A stretch of DNA of 36,197 bases from an uncultured Myxococcales bacterium (GCA_903911905.1 CAIWFK010000333.1:1-36197), one strand, 5' to 3'. Positions 15,601 through 23,321 are shown, numbered from the stretch's first letter. The notes: a model not told the origin generated them from the sequence alone. A program made the numbers and translations.

Positions 15601-15924
15601 TCAGTCGCAGCCGAGGGCGACCGCCGTCGCCTCGCACAACGCCTCGAGCTCCGCTGGCCGCAAGGTCCCCACGAACGTGCGCAGCTCGGCCTGTCGTACC
15701 GTGAAGAGGTTCACGGCGTTCGCGCAGGAAGGGCCCTTGAGGCCGTGCTCGGTGCCCAGGGGTACCTCGGTGGGCGCACCTCGCCGCGTCGAGGTCACCG
15801 CGCAGACGGTGACCGTGTCGAGCAGCTCCACCAGCACGTCACGGGTGAGCACCACCACCGGGCGGCGCTTGTCGGGGCGCGGCCGGTCGAGCAGCCAGAT
15901 CTCGCCACGCCGCACCTGCCTCAC
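15601..15924 (-). CDS. MazF/PemK-type mRNA interferase toxin
   Basis: A 107-residue protein from GTG 15924, which overlaps the antitoxin stop as GTGA and has GGAGG four bases upstream. The frame opens at 15939, but the later start gives the usual MazF N-terminus (MRQVRRGEIWLL). Family landmarks are RRGEIW (5-10), RPVVVLTRD (21-29), VTVCAVTSTRRGAPTEVPL (38-56) and GLKGPSCANAVNLFTV (61-76). MazF proteins fold as an SH3-like barrel and cut mRNA at short sites; the basic loop and the Thr/Ser after VCAV are in the expected places, so it is probably active. The cut site cannot be predicted. It is co-transcribed with the RHH antitoxin immediately upstream. Confidence 0.92.
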   Translation of the reverse strand: MRQVRRGEIWLLDRPRPDKRRPVVVLTRDVLVELLDTVTVCAVTSTRRGAPTEVPLGTEHGLKGPSCANAVNLFTVRQAELRTFVGTLRPAELEALCEATAVALGCD

Positions 15925-16160
15925 TCGTCCTCCGGCCACGCCTGGGCGGCGATCACGTCGAGCACTTCCTGCTCGAGTGGCTTTCGCGCGTACGCCTGAC
16001 GCAGCTGCAGATCGACGCCGCGGCGGCGCTTGGCCTCGAGATAGTACTCGAGCGCGCGTCGAATGACCCCGGAGCGGCCGGTGCGCTTCGTTTCCTCGTC
16101 GCGGTCGACCTTCTTGAGGAGCTCGACGTCGATCGAGATCTGCACAGGGCGTGACGGCAT
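15921..16160 (-). CDS. Ribbon-helix-helix antitoxin
   Basis: A 79-residue protein from ATG 16160 (MPSRPVQISIDVELLKKV). Two ATGs further up (16175, 16178) are in frame but lie inside the palindrome at 16173-16189 and have no ribosome binding site, whereas GGA lies about 10 bases before 16160. Residues 4-50 have the ribbon-helix-helix pattern: a beta strand (VQISID), helix 1 (VELLKKVDRDEET) and helix 2 after GRSGVIRRALEYYLEAKRR. The acidic and hydrophobic C-terminal tail (QEVLDVIAAQAWPEDE) would bind and block MazF. Its stop overlaps the toxin start. It should repress its own operon by binding the palindrome, as known for RHH antitoxins. Confidence 0.9.
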   Translation of the reverse strand: MPSRPVQISIDVELLKKVDRDEETKRTGRSGVIRRALEYYLEAKRRRGVDLQLRQAYARKPLEQEVLDVIAAQAWPEDE

Positions 16161-16172
16161 GCTGTCAGATTC

Positions 16173-16189
16173 CATCATGATTCATGATG
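16173..16189 (-). promoter_or_regulatory. Palindromic operator of the toxin-antitoxin operon
   Basis: CATCATGA (16173-16180), one central base and TCATGATG (16182-16189) form a perfect 8+1+8 palindrome. Its near edge is 13 bases before the antitoxin start chosen here. Size, symmetry and place fit an RHH autorepressor site. The sequence also holds two spurious in-frame ATGs. Confidence 0.7.
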
Positions 16190-16202
16190 CGTCAACCCAC
16201 CA

Positions 16203-17030
16203 TCAGCTCGAGCCCGTACTCCACTGACCAAAGAGGAACGCCGACATCGACAGGCCGTGCTGAAACCCCGCGTGCGCCCGCCGCCCCAGGTCAGCGCCGG
16301 CGGCGCCGGTGGCCACCAACACCGGCCAGAGGTGATCGGGCGTGGGGTGTGCCTGCGCGAAGTCCTCGTGCCTCGAATACCCTGCGAGCGCCGCGACGCG
16401 TTCGAGCGGGTCGGAGACGGCCAGCGTCTGCGCGACCCACGCGTCGTACCGCACGCTGAACGCCGGTGGGTCTTCACCCAGCGCGGCGCCGCGGAAGAAG
16501 CGCGTCCGGAACTCCTGCTGGTTGTGGGTCACCGAACCGCTGGCCAGCACCAGCACCCCTTCGCGGCGAAGCGGCTCGAGGGCCGCGCCCACCGCCAGGT
16601 GCTGCTCGAAGGTGGCGCGCGTGTTGAGCGACAGCCTCACCACGGCAACGTCAGCGCGTGGAACGACGGCGCGCAGGGGCAGCCAGGCGCCATGGTCGAG
16701 CCCAGCCCTGGCATCGCTTTTCACCGGCAACTGCAGGGCCCGCAACGCGTCGACGAGGCGCGCCGAGAGCTCGGGGGCGCCCGGCACCGTGTAGCGCTCG
16801 TCATGCCACTCGGCCGCAGGGTGATCGTGCACCACGCTCAACCGATCGTTCGTGCTGACCGCCCAGTGCCCCTCGGTGAGGTCGTGCGCCGACACCACGA
16901 CGATGGCGCGGGGTGCAGCCGCGGCGACCTGGGGCGCCAGCGAGGTGAGCCAGCGGTGCGTGGGGTCTTCGGCCGCAGCGGTGAAGACCGCCGCGCCATG
17001 GCTCACCACAAGCACCGGGAGTGGCGTCAT
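16203..17030 (-). CDS. Class III extradiol ring-cleavage dioxygenase (DODA/YgiD-like)
   Basis: A 275-residue enzyme from ATG 17030 (the frame has a GTG at 17051, less likely). LigB-superfamily landmarks are SHGA (10-13), SAHD (47-50; usually SAHW), LDHGAWLPL (111-119), ASGSVTHN (163-170) and AHPTPDH (227-233). Metal-binding His11, His49, His169 and His228 or His233 are in place. The family opens catechol-type rings with iron or zinc; YgiD acts on L-DOPA, and plant relatives make betalamic acid. The true substrate here is unknown. It is single-copy with no aromatic-degradation genes around it. The toxin-antitoxin operon starts 42 bp downstream on the same strand. Confidence 0.9.
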   Translation of the reverse strand: MTPLPVLVVSHGAAVFTAAAEDPTHRWLTSLAPQVAAAAPRAIVVVSAHDLTEGHWAVSTNDRLSVVHDHPAAEWHDERYTVPGAPELSARLVDALRALQLPVKSDARAGLDHGAWLPLRAVVPRADVAVVRLSLNTRATFEQHLAVGAALEPLRREGVLVLASGSVTHNQQEFRTRFFRGAALGEDPPAFSVRYDAWVAQTLAVSDPLERVAALAGYSRHEDFAQAHPTPDHLWPVLVATGAAGADLGRRAHAGFQHGLSMSAFLFGQWSTGSS

Positions 17031-17065
17031 GCGTGCTGTCGTAACAGGCACGACCTCGCCGCGCG

Positions 17066-17779
17066 TTACTGCAGGTACTTGTCGGACCCGCGCCCGACGT
17101 TTCGCCCGCCGTCGATCGACTTGAGGTGCGCCGAGCGCTTCTTCAAGTCACGCTCGAGCTGCCAGCTTCGAAACCGCGTCCACGGGTTGGTGGGCAGCTT
17201 CAGGTTGGTGCGCATGAACAGAAAGGTGAACAGCAACGCGAACGCGTTGGGAATGACGCTCGAGAGCCCCGAGAAGGCCGCGTTCAAGAACACGAAGCCC
17301 GCACCGATGAGCGCGAACACGTTGCCGGTGACGGGAATGCCCCAGAAGTTGGTCTGCCCTCGGCCCATGTACAGCCCGTAGCCGACCCACAGCGCGCCGG
17401 TGAGCACCGTGCCGCCGGCGTAGCCTCCGGCGACCAGCGAGGGCACCACCAGGGCCAGGCCGACCGTGGCGAGCGCGGCCGCGACCACGATGCCCAGGCA
17501 GAAGCGCAGGAACCGGTTGCGGCTCCACACGCCTTCCAGCGCGCCGCCGATGCTCCACAGAATGAGCGCGCCAAAGATGATGCCCATCGGCGAGGTCTCG
17601 ACCAGCGCGTACGTGACGAGCTGCCAGAGGAAGAACTTGCCGACCACCAGCGACGGCACCAACACCATCACGCCCGTCAGCCCGGCGATCTGCGTGACCA
17701 CCGAGACGACGACCAGCGCCACCGCGAGCATCGCCGAGACGCTCGAGAACCGCGGCAGCTGAAGGGTCATGCGCGCCAT
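17066..17779 (-). CDS. Rhomboid-fold membrane protein lacking the catalytic serine
   Basis: A 237-residue integral membrane protein from ATG 17779 (another ATG at 17770; the ATG at 17806 lies in a hairpin loop and is rejected). About six or seven hydrophobic helices run from residue 15 to about 190. WQLVTYALVETSPMGIIFG, then LWSIGGALEGVWSRNRFL, matches the rhomboid helix-2 and loop region. At the place of the active-site GxSG it has LTGAL (126-130), and the partner His in the late helix is absent, so it should not be a protease. Inactive rhomboids and the related DUF1751/TMEM115 type act as binding or trafficking factors. The C-terminus is a basic cytoplasmic tail of about 45 residues. It stands alone between two hairpins. 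Confidence 0.8.
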   Translation of the reverse strand: MARMTLQLPRFSSVSAMLAVALVVVSVVTQIAGLTGVMVLVPSLVVGKFFLWQLVTYALVETSPMGIIFGALILWSIGGALEGVWSRNRFLRFCLGIVVAAALATVGLALVVPSLVAGGYAGGTVLTGALWVGYGLYMGRGQTNFWGIPVTGNVFALIGAGFVFLNAAFSGLSSVIPNAFALLFTFLFMRTNLKLPTNPWTRFRSWQLERDLKKRSAHLKSIDGGRNVGRGSDKYLQ

Positions 17780-17793
17780 GGCTTCGAAGCGGA

Positions 17794-17819
17794 GAACACC
17801 CGGCATTCCCCGGGTGTTC
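17794..17819 (-). terminator. Perfect 10-bp hairpin between two genes
   Basis: GAACACCCGG (17794-17803) and CCGGGTGTTC (17810-17819) pair perfectly around a 6-nt loop. It is 16 bases after the stop of the small gene at 17835-18038 and before the rhomboid-like gene, so a terminator or processing stem for the upstream transcript is likely. No T tract follows on the minus strand. Confidence 0.5.
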
Positions 17820-17834
17820 CGCTCGCGACCGAGA

Positions 17835-18038
17835 TCAGGCCGCCGGCTTGGTCTTGTAGAAGATGGTGATCGACAGGCAATGGAACTCCTTGTCGGAGCT
17901 CTGGGTGATGACCTTGTCGACGATCTCGATGCCCGAGTTGTCCTTCAGCCAGCGGGTGATGTTCTCACCCATGGCTTCGCGATCACGCGCCAACGTCGTC
18001 GAAAACACCTTCACCGCATTGAACGGAGGAACAGACAT
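17835..18038 (-). CDS. Conserved-looking small protein, 67 residues
   Basis: ATG 18038 has GGAG seven bases upstream (GTGGAGTTCAC before ATG). This start is better than the upstream extension of the frame, which is Arg/Pro-rich and non-protein-like. The product, MSVPPFNAVKVFSTTLARD then MGENITRWLKD, IVDKVITQSSDKEFHCLSI and TIFYKT, has a compact alpha/beta layout (strand, helix, strand, strand) with one Cys and no membrane segment. I know no named family; its regular composition and clear ribosome binding site make it a real gene. It is bounded by hairpins on both sides (17794 and 18149), so it is probably a single-gene transcript. Confidence 0.8.
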   Translation of the reverse strand: MSVPPFNAVKVFSTTLARDREAMGENITRWLKDNSGIEIVDKVITQSSDKEFHCLSITIFYKTKPAA

Positions 18039-18148
18039 GTGAACTCCACTGAGGATCCGTCTCGGTTGACCCTTGGCGCCGTCGTGGCGACTTGGGTCAG
18101 CGAGAAGGTGGGGGGACGACCGGATCCACCCCGTAGGCTTAGCCGTTT

Positions 18149-18174
18149 GGCCCCCCAAGGCAAGCCTCGGGGCC
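18149..18174 (-). terminator. Strong GC hairpin downstream of the thiolase operon
   Basis: Read on the minus strand, GGCCCCGAGGC pairs with GCCTTGGGGGGCC around a TT loop, with one G-T pair and a two-base bulge. It lies 11 bases after the stop of the zinc-ribbon gene. There is no T tract, so it would be a Rho-assisted or processing stem rather than a classic terminator. Confidence 0.4.
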
Positions 18175-18184
18175 GGGGGATTTC

Positions 18185-18430
18185 CTAACGACCCGGCGCG
18201 CGCGCCGCCCGGTAGTGCTCACACATCGACGGCTCCTTGCACGAGGGGCCGATGCCGTCGGGGTGCGCCACGAAGGGCACCTTGTCGTTCTCGTCCACGC
18301 CGCAGAGCGTGCACTTGCGCTTGCGGTTCTTCCGCTCGGCGCGGCGCTCTTCGGCCAGCGCCTTGGCCTGCTCGCGCAGGGTCTTGGCGTCAGGAATGGA
18401 CTTGTCAGCGGCCTTGGTCTCTTCGGTCAC
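18185..18430 (-). CDS. Small zinc-ribbon-like protein coupled to thiolase
   Basis: An 81-residue protein from GTG 18430, which overlaps the thiolase stop as GTGA with GGAGG four bases upstream (GGAGGCATT before GTG). Residues 1-38 are a charged helix rich in Lys, Arg and Glu (LREQAKALAEERRAERKNRKRK). Residues 40-70 hold four Cys: CTLC (40, 43), Cys64 and Cys70, with a His in AHPDG and another after Cys70 (EHY), suggesting one metal site. I do not recognise the family. The tight coupling suggests it is made with the thiolase, perhaps as an RNA- or protein-binding partner. Confidence 0.8.
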   Translation of the reverse strand: MTEETKAADKSIPDAKTLREQAKALAEERRAERKNRKRKCTLCGVDENDKVPFVAHPDGIGPSCKEPSMCEHYRAARAPGR

Positions 18431-19623
18431 AATGCCTCCACGAGAACTGCGATGCCCTGGCCGCCGCCGATGCAGGCGCTGCCAACTCCGTACCGCGCCC
18501 CACGGCGCTTGAGCTCGTACAACAGGTGCAGGGTGATGCGCGCGCCCGAAGCCGCCAGCGGGTGGCCCACCGCGATGGCGCCGCCGTCGACGTTGGTGCG
18601 ATCGCGCGGCAGGCCCAGTTCCTTCTCGACCGCCAGGTACTGCGGCGCGAAGGCTTCGTTCACCTCGAAGAGGTCGATGTCCGAGAGCTTGAACTCGGCC
18701 CGCGCCATCAGCGCGCGAATCGCCGACACCGGGCCGATGCCCATCACCTTGGGGTCGCAGCCGGTCGCCGCCCAGTTGAGCAGCCGGCCGATGGGCCTGA
18801 CGCCCTTCTTGTCGGCCCACGCGCGCGTCGACATCAGCGCGCTCGCCGCGCCGTCGTTGATGCCCGAGGCCGCACCGGGGTGGATCACGCCGTCCTTCTT
18901 GAAGACCTTGGGCAGCCGCTTGTAGCCCTCGACCGTCGACTCGGGGCGGCCGTGCTCGTCCTTCGAGAAGAAGGTGCTGCCCTTCTTGCTCTTGAGCTCG
19001 ACGGGCGAAATTTCCTCGCTCAGCCGCCCGCCCTCTTGCGCCGCCGCGAAGCGCTGCTGCGAGAGCACGCTGAAGGCGTCGACCTCGTCCTGGGTCAGCT
19101 TGTACTGCTCGGCCAGGTTCTCGGCGGTGATGCCCATGGGCACGCCCGCGAAGGTGTCGAACAGCCCGGTGAGGAGCGTGTCTTCGAGCTGCGACTTGCC
19201 CAGCGCGAGGCCCGTGCGCGCGCCGCGAATGACGTGCGGCGCCTGCGACATCGACTCGGTGCCGCCCGCCAGCACCACGTCGGCCTGGCCGGTGAGCATC
19301 AGCTCGGCGGCGTTGGCGAAGGCCTGAAAGCCCGAGCCGCACAGCCGGTTCACGGTGAGCGCGCCCACGCCGACCGGCACGCCCGTGCGCAACCCCACGT
19401 GCCGCGCCAGGTAGATGGCGTCGGTGCTGGTCTGCATCACGTTGCCGTAGACCACGTGCTGCACCTCTTCGGCCGAGACCTTCGCCTGCGCCAGGGTGGC
19501 CTTGGCGCTCTCGACCGCGAGGTCGGTGGCGGTCAGGTCCTTGAGGGAACCGCTGAGCGTGCCGAACGGCGTGCGCTTGCCAGCGAGGAAGACGACGTCG
19601 TGCTGCGAGGAAATGCTCTTCAT
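18427..19623 (-). CDS. Acetyl-CoA C-acyltransferase (thiolase)
   Basis: A 398-residue thiolase from ATG 19623 (MKSISSQHDVVFLAGKRTPFG). It carries nucleophile Cys95 in NRLCGSGFQA, the GGTESMS and AGVPMGITAEN loops, NEAFAP, His354 in VGHPLAASGAR, and the second catalytic Cys384 in GSACIGGGQG. All three catalytic residues are present and the length is normal for biosynthetic and degradative thiolases. It condenses two acetyl-CoA or cleaves 3-ketoacyl-CoA; sequence alone does not settle direction or chain length. No other beta-oxidation genes are adjacent. Its stop overlaps the start of a small zinc-ribbon gene. Confidence 0.96.
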   Translation of the reverse strand: MKSISSQHDVVFLAGKRTPFGTLSGSLKDLTATDLAVESAKATLAQAKVSAEEVQHVVYGNVMQTSTDAIYLARHVGLRTGVPVGVGALTVNRLCGSGFQAFANAAELMLTGQADVVLAGGTESMSQAPHVIRGARTGLALGKSQLEDTLLTGLFDTFAGVPMGITAENLAEQYKLTQDEVDAFSVLSQQRFAAAQEGGRLSEEISPVELKSKKGSTFFSKDEHGRPESTVEGYKRLPKVFKKDGVIHPGAASGINDGAASALMSTRAWADKKGVRPIGRLLNWAATGCDPKVMGIGPVSAIRALMARAEFKLSDIDLFEVNEAFAPQYLAVEKELGLPRDRTNVDGGAIAVGHPLAASGARITLHLLYELKRRGARYGVGSACIGGGQGIAVLVEAL

Positions 19624-19699
19624 GGCGCGCGACACCATGCCAACCTCGGTCCGACTCCACAACAACAGAGCTGGAAGCTGGCGGACTTGTTCGGGGAAA

Positions 19700-20371
19700 T
19701 CACGAACGCGCGGCGGTCACGAACGGCGCGGCGAGCAGCCCCAGGGCAAAGAGCGACCACATCAACCCGCGCGCGTGCTGCAGGCGCACCTCGGTGACGC
19801 CGACCGACGCGTACCAGTCGCGGGCCAGCGCGACCCGCGCGTCGAGCGACACCTCGGGCAGCGACGCGCCGGCGGCGAGCCGACGGGCGTGGGCCTTCAC
19901 CAGTCGCTCGGGTGTGGCGCCCTCGAGCCCACCGACCGCCACGCGCGCGGTGTCCCTCGCGGGGCGGCGGAAGTTCGAGGTCAGCACCCACGCGCCGTCG
20001 GTCGGCGTGAGCAGCGTGACGCGGGCCGAGCGCTCGTCGCGCGAGTGCGGCGCGCTCACCTGGGCCCAGATGCCGCTGCCCGCGTGCGCGAGGTCGACGA
20101 AGAGCTCGGCGGGCCCCAGCCGCGGCGCTTCGGAATGACTGCCCACCACCGTGAAGCCCTGCGCGCGCAGCGCGTCGACCGCAGGCTCGAGCACGCCCGA
20201 CACGGTGAGCGCCGAGGCCGGCTCTTCCGGTTCGACCCGCAGGCTCTTCGGCCACAGACACAGCAGCGCCCGCCAGGTCTGCACGCGCAGCAGGCCCACC
20301 GCCACCAGCACGGCAATCACCACGACGAGCGGGTTCACGTTCTCGGGCACGGGCGACGGGGTTTGAACCAC
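19700..20371 (-). CDS. Hypothetical membrane-anchored protein
   Basis: A 223-residue protein, probably from GTG 20371 (MVQTPSPVPEN). One hydrophobic helix is at about 15-30 and a second near the C-terminus (about 203-220, LMWSLFALGLLAAPFV), with a soluble alpha/beta region of about 165 residues between. That region has LEPAVDALRAQGFTVVGS, LFVDLAHAGSGIWAQV and RVTLLTPTDGAWVLTSNF. There are no known catalytic motifs. It is divergent from the small membrane protein gene at 20418, with a 46-bp gap holding both promoters or leaders. Confidence 0.7.
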   Translation of the reverse strand: MVQTPSPVPENVNPLVVVIAVLVAVGLLRVQTWRALLCLWPKSLRVEPEEPASALTVSGVLEPAVDALRAQGFTVVGSHSEAPRLGPAELFVDLAHAGSGIWAQVSAPHSRDERSARVTLLTPTDGAWVLTSNFRRPARDTARVAVGGLEGATPERLVKAHARRLAAGASLPEVSLDARVALARDWYASVGVTEVRLQHARGLMWSLFALGLLAAPFVTAARS

Positions 20372-20417
20372 ACCTTTCGCAGCAGTTGAAGACTGGCGGC
20401 CGTGTCATGCTGGCCAC

Positions 20418-20885
20418 ATGGCGATGTTGCGGCACGTGGAATGGTGGGTCTGCGAGCGCACGCCCGAGGCGAGCGCGGCGAGCTTGACCGCGCAGGTGAC
20501 CGCGGGCGGCCTGCTGGCCTTCTCGAGCGGTGCGCTCCCGTGGCGCGGTCAGGTCGAGGGCGACCGCTTCCGCATCGCGCCCTCGAGCATCACCCGCAAC
20601 AGCTTCGTGCCGGTGGTGGTGGGCGAGCTGCGGGCCGACGGCACGGGCACCCGGGTACAGGTCGAATTCGAGCCCCACCCGGCGATGCTGGCCTTCGTGA
20701 TGTTGTGGACCGTGGTGAGCGGGCTCATCACCGCGTACCTGGCCTCGCTGGGCACGCTCGAGCCGAAGGTGCTGGTGCCCTTCGTGATGTTGCCGCTGGT
20801 GGGGCCCGCCGTCGCGCTCGCGGCCTTCCGCTTCGAATTGCCGCGCACGGTGGCGGCGCTCAAGGCCGTGCTGCCGCCGAAGTGA
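20418..20885 (+). CDS. Hypothetical protein with two membrane helices
   Basis: A 155-residue protein from ATG 20418 (a second ATG, two codons on, is also possible). The N-terminal 85 residues are soluble and beta-rich (WRGQVEGDRFRIAPSSI, VPVVVGELRADGTGTRVQVEF). Two hydrophobic helices follow at about 89-112 and 118-137, and a short basic tail ends the protein. This layout occurs in many small bacterial proteins of unknown role, and I recognise no family. It ends two bases before the stop of the convergent BLUF gene. Confidence 0.72.
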   Translation: MAMLRHVEWWVCERTPEASAASLTAQVTAGGLLAFSSGALPWRGQVEGDRFRIAPSSITRNSFVPVVVGELRADGTGTRVQVEFEPHPAMLAFVMLWTVVSGLITAYLASLGTLEPKVLVPFVMLPLVGPAVALAAFRFELPRTVAALKAVLPPK

Positions 20886-20887
20886 CC

Positions 20888-21259
20888 TCAGGCCATCTGG
20901 GCCAGGAACATCGTCACCAGGCGGCGCGCCTTCGACTGATCCTTGAGGAAGTCGGGGGTCACGTCGGGCAGGTTCTTGTACGCCATCGACCAGTGGGGAA
21001 AGTCGCGGGTCTCGATGGTCTCGCGGTACAGGACGAGTACCTGCTGGTGGCGGGTGTCGCGGGCGATCTTCTCGAACAGGGCGTCGACCTCCTCGCGCTC
21101 GCCTTCGATGACCTGCACGAAGTGGCCGGGGTTCGAGAGCAGAATGCCGGTGATGCCGTGCAGCGCGTTGTTGGTGCGCGCTTCGCTGAGCAGGGCGAGC
21201 AGGGCTGCGTCGTCGAAGGGGACTGAGGCCGAGCTCGCGTAGCAGATCTGGGTCAACAC
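20888..21259 (-). CDS. BLUF-domain blue-light photoreceptor
   Basis: A single-domain, 123-residue protein from GTG 21259 (the frame opens at 21295, but the later start gives the usual BLUF N-terminus). BLUF domains bind FAD and sense blue light by rearranging hydrogen bonds between a Tyr and a Gln. Tyr7 (CYAS), Asn31, Gln49 (FVQVIEG), Trp90 and Met92 (WSMAY) match the spacing of Tyr21, Asn45, Gln63, Trp104 and Met106 of AppA exactly, so it should be photoactive. ITGILL and the FVQVIEG core are intact. After about residue 97 a 26-residue helical tail is left for partner binding, and no output domain is attached. It lies 58 bp downstream of a hybrid histidine kinase gene on the same strand. Confidence 0.95.
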   Translation of the reverse strand: MLTQICYASSASVPFDDAALLALLSEARTNNALHGITGILLSNPGHFVQVIEGEREEVDALFEKIARDTRHQQVLVLYRETIETRDFPHWSMAYKNLPDVTPDFLKDQSKARRLVTMFLAQMA

Positions 21260-21283
21260 GCCGTGCACCCTACCCCCGGACCG

Positions 21284-21296
21284 GGTGCCAGGCACC
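21284..21296. repeat. GGTGCC-A-GGCACC palindrome
   Basis: A perfect 6+1+6 palindrome between the histidine kinase stop and the BLUF start. It could be a regulatory dyad or a stem in the joint transcript. A similar half, CAGGTGCCAC, occurs near 23069 upstream of recA. Too short to interpret further. Confidence 0.35.
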
Positions 21297-21317
21297 TCGT
21301 ACCTGCGTGATGCCCCT

Positions 21318-23018
21318 TCAGGTCCTGACGGGGAGCAAGGCCGAGACCTTGCTCACCAGCGCCTGCGGCTCGAACGGCTTGCGCAACGTCTCGGGCCCCT
21401 CTTCGAGCCCCGGGTCGGCGCTGCACTGCAACACCCGGGCGGCCGGTCGCAACGCGGCACAGCGCGCACGCACCTCGGCCACGCCTCCGTCCGAGAGCAC
21501 GCCGTCGGCGATCACCACCGCGATGGGCGACTCGGCCAGCACCGCGCCCACCCGCCCCACCGAGTCGGCCTCGAAGACCCGGTACCCTTCCCGCTCGAGC
21601 AGCCGCCGCAGCATCGCGCGCACCGGTGGCTGACCGTCGGCGACGAGCACCGACGCACCCTGCCCCGTGCCTTCTCGGGCGGTGGCCGGCTCGACGCGAG
21701 CCGTCGATTCGACCGCAGGCAGCCGCAGCGTCACCACCGTGCCCACCCCGAGCGTCGATTCGAGCCCCACCACCCCGCCGGCGCGCTCGGCCGTCGCCTG
21801 CACCATCGCCAGGCCCAGCCCCGTGCCGCGATCGCCCTTGGTGCTGAAGAACGGCGTGAAGGCCCGCGCCTTCACCTCGTCGCTCATGCCCGAGCCCGAG
21901 TCCTCGACCGACAACTCGAGCACCGGCCCCGCGCCACGACACCGCAACCGAATGAGCCCACCGCTCGCCGGCAGCGCGTCGCGCGCGTTGAGGGTCACGT
22001 TGAGCAGCGCCTGCTCGAGCACGCCCGCGCTCAGGCCGATGGGCCGACGGTCGACCCCTTCGTCGAGTTCGAAGCGCACGTTGGCCGGCAACACCCGCGC
22101 CATGGAATGGTGGAAGGCCCGCACCACGTCGGCCGGTACGCAGGTGCCGTGCTCGTCGTGCCGCACCCGCGCGAACGAGAGCAACTGCCGGGTGGTGGTG
22201 GTCGCCCGCTCGACGCCCTGCGCGCATTCGGCCAGCACCTCGCGGCGCTCGTCGTCACTGGCCGGCGCCGCCAGCAACTCGAGCCCGCTGCGAATGATGG
22301 TCAACGCGTTGTTGAAGTCGTGCGCCACGCCGCCCGCCAGTTGCCCCACCGCTTCGAGGCGCTGCGAGGTGGCGGCCGCGGCCAGCAGCTCGCGTTGGCG
22401 TTGCTCGAGCGCCTGGGCCCGGGCCTGCGCCGCCAGTTGGCGCGCCATGCTCTCGACCACCAGCGCCCGCAGGCGCAGCATCGCGTAGGTCGAGGCCAGC
22501 AGAATCACCGACGACACCGTGCCCACCCGCACCCAGGTTCGAGGAGGCAGGGCGATGGCGTGCGGGCCGGGGCCGACCAGGGCGGTGACGACGAAAGTGA
22601 TGCCCAGCACCGCGATGATGGCTGCGGCGCCCCGTTCGGCGTGACGGAAGCTGGCGGTCAGAATGGCGGCGAAGAAGAGCAGCCCCGTGCCCATGGTCGG
22701 CCCGAAGAGTGGCAGCGCGAGCGCCGCGCTGCCCGTCAGGCCGGCGATCACCACCAGGCTGCGGACCTCGAGCGACGGTCGACGCCACCACGCGAAGGTC
22801 GCCGCCAGGGTCGCGCACGCCGCGTCGCCCAGCATCACCGCGCGCTCGGCACCAGACCAGTCGAACGCCAACGCCGCCATGAACACGGCGTCGATCGCGA
22901 GCAGCGGAGCCAGCAGGCGCAACGAACGGGCCTCGACCTCCTGCAGCCACTGCGCGACCCCCGAAGACGCTTCGTTGTCGCCGTCGATGACCACGCGCAG
23001 ACTCCGTTGGACCACCAT
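21318..23018 (-). CDS. Membrane hybrid histidine kinase with receiver domain
   Basis: A 566-residue sensor from ATG 23018 (a TTG at 23039 is less likely). Hydrophobic helices between residues 33 and 182, about five or six, form a membrane sensor without a large extracytoplasmic domain. A coiled linker (190-220) follows. The phosphorylated His is His233 in [12 protein letters not shown], of the NtrB/HisKA type. ATP-binding boxes are N (NARDAL, 344-349), G1 (EDSGSGM) and G2 (GTGLGLAM). A C-terminal receiver at about 455-566 has Asp461, the phosphate-accepting Asp505 in VVIADGVLS, and Lys547 in LRKPFEP. It retains all catalytic residues. It is divergent from recA across 303 bp and upstream of the BLUF gene, and may signal together with it (inference). 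Confidence 0.93.
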   Translation of the reverse strand: MVVQRSLRVVIDGDNEASSGVAQWLQEVEARSLRLLAPLLAIDAVFMAALAFDWSGAERAVMLGDAACATLAATFAWWRRPSLEVRSLVVIAGLTGSAALALPLFGPTMGTGLLFFAAILTASFRHAERGAAAIIAVLGITFVVTALVGPGPHAIALPPRTWVRVGTVSSVILLASTYAMLRLRALVVESMARQLAAQARAQALEQRQRELLAAAATSQRLEAVGQLAGGVAHDFNNALTIIRSGLELLAAPASDDERREVLAECAQGVERATTTTRQLLSFARVRHDEHGTCVPADVVRAFHHSMARVLPANVRFELDEGVDRRPIGLSAGVLEQALLNVTLNARDALPASGGLIRLRCRGAGPVLELSVEDSGSGMSDEVKARAFTPFFSTKGDRGTGLGLAMVQATAERAGGVVGLESTLGVGTVVTLRLPAVESTARVEPATAREGTGQGASVLVADGQPPVRAMLRRLLEREGYRVFEADSVGRVGAVLAESPIAVVIADGVLSDGGVAEVRARCAALRPAARVLQCSADPGLEEGPETLRKPFEPQALVSKVSALLPVRT

Positions 23019-23156
23019 CGCACCACGGACCCGAGCCAACCAGCGCCGGGCACGGCCCTGATCGACATCATGTCAGGTGCCACACACGTTGTACCGATGT
23101 CTACGCCTCGGGCTGGTGTCACCCACCTGGTTCTTCTCGTCGGGCGAGAGCTTTTT

Positions 23157-23193
23157 GTGGATAGTCCACGTCCACCGTCCCGCTGGCGGGACG
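23157..23193 (+). promoter_or_regulatory. Two adjacent palindromes upstream of recA
   Basis: GTGGATAGTCCAC (5-bp arms, 3-nt centre) is followed six bases later by CGTCCCGC-TG-GCGGGACG (8-bp arms, 2-nt centre). They are about 130-165 bp before the recA start. They could be operator sites for the divergent promoters or stems in a long leader. Confidence 0.4.
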
Positions 23194-23259
23194 ACCTCGA
23201 GTCCTCGTCGCTGCGCCTCGGGTGCCACCACCCGGCACACCCCTTGCTCACCCGCGCCG

Positions 23260-23285
23260 CGCGAACGGGAATGGTCTCGTTCGCG
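23260..23285 (+). promoter_or_regulatory. CGCGAAC-N12-GTTCGCG inverted repeat before recA
   Basis: A perfect 7-bp inverted repeat with a 12-bp spacer, ending 36 bp before the recA start. The arms contain GAAC/GTTC, as in the LexA boxes of several phyla (CGAAC-N4-GTTCG in Gram-positives), but the spacer is too long for those. It may be a lineage-specific damage-response operator or unrelated. Confidence 0.4.
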
Positions 23286-23321
23286 AATCGGCAGAGTGCA
23301 CTTCTTCGGGTGGGACGGGCG

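Larger units (their letters stand above)
23019..23321. other. Divergent regulatory gap between histidine kinase and recA
   Basis: A 303-bp gap that holds no credible gene; frames crossing it are extensions of the recA frame or shadows. It contains locally AT-richer stretches (around 23080-23165) and three dyads: GTGGA-TAG-TCCAC at 23157-23169, CGTCCCGC-TG-GCGGGACG at 23176-23193, and CGCGAAC-N12-GTTCGCG at 23260-23285. Promoters for both genes should lie here; I could not assign -35 and -10 boxes. Confidence 0.6.

Noticed and set aside
16160-16178. Upstream ATGs of the antitoxin
   Set aside because: They lie in the palindromic operator and have no ribosome binding site.
17779-17806. Longer N-terminus of the rhomboid-like protein
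   Set aside because: The ATG at 17806 is in the loop of a perfect hairpin, and the added residues do not look like a membrane protein start.
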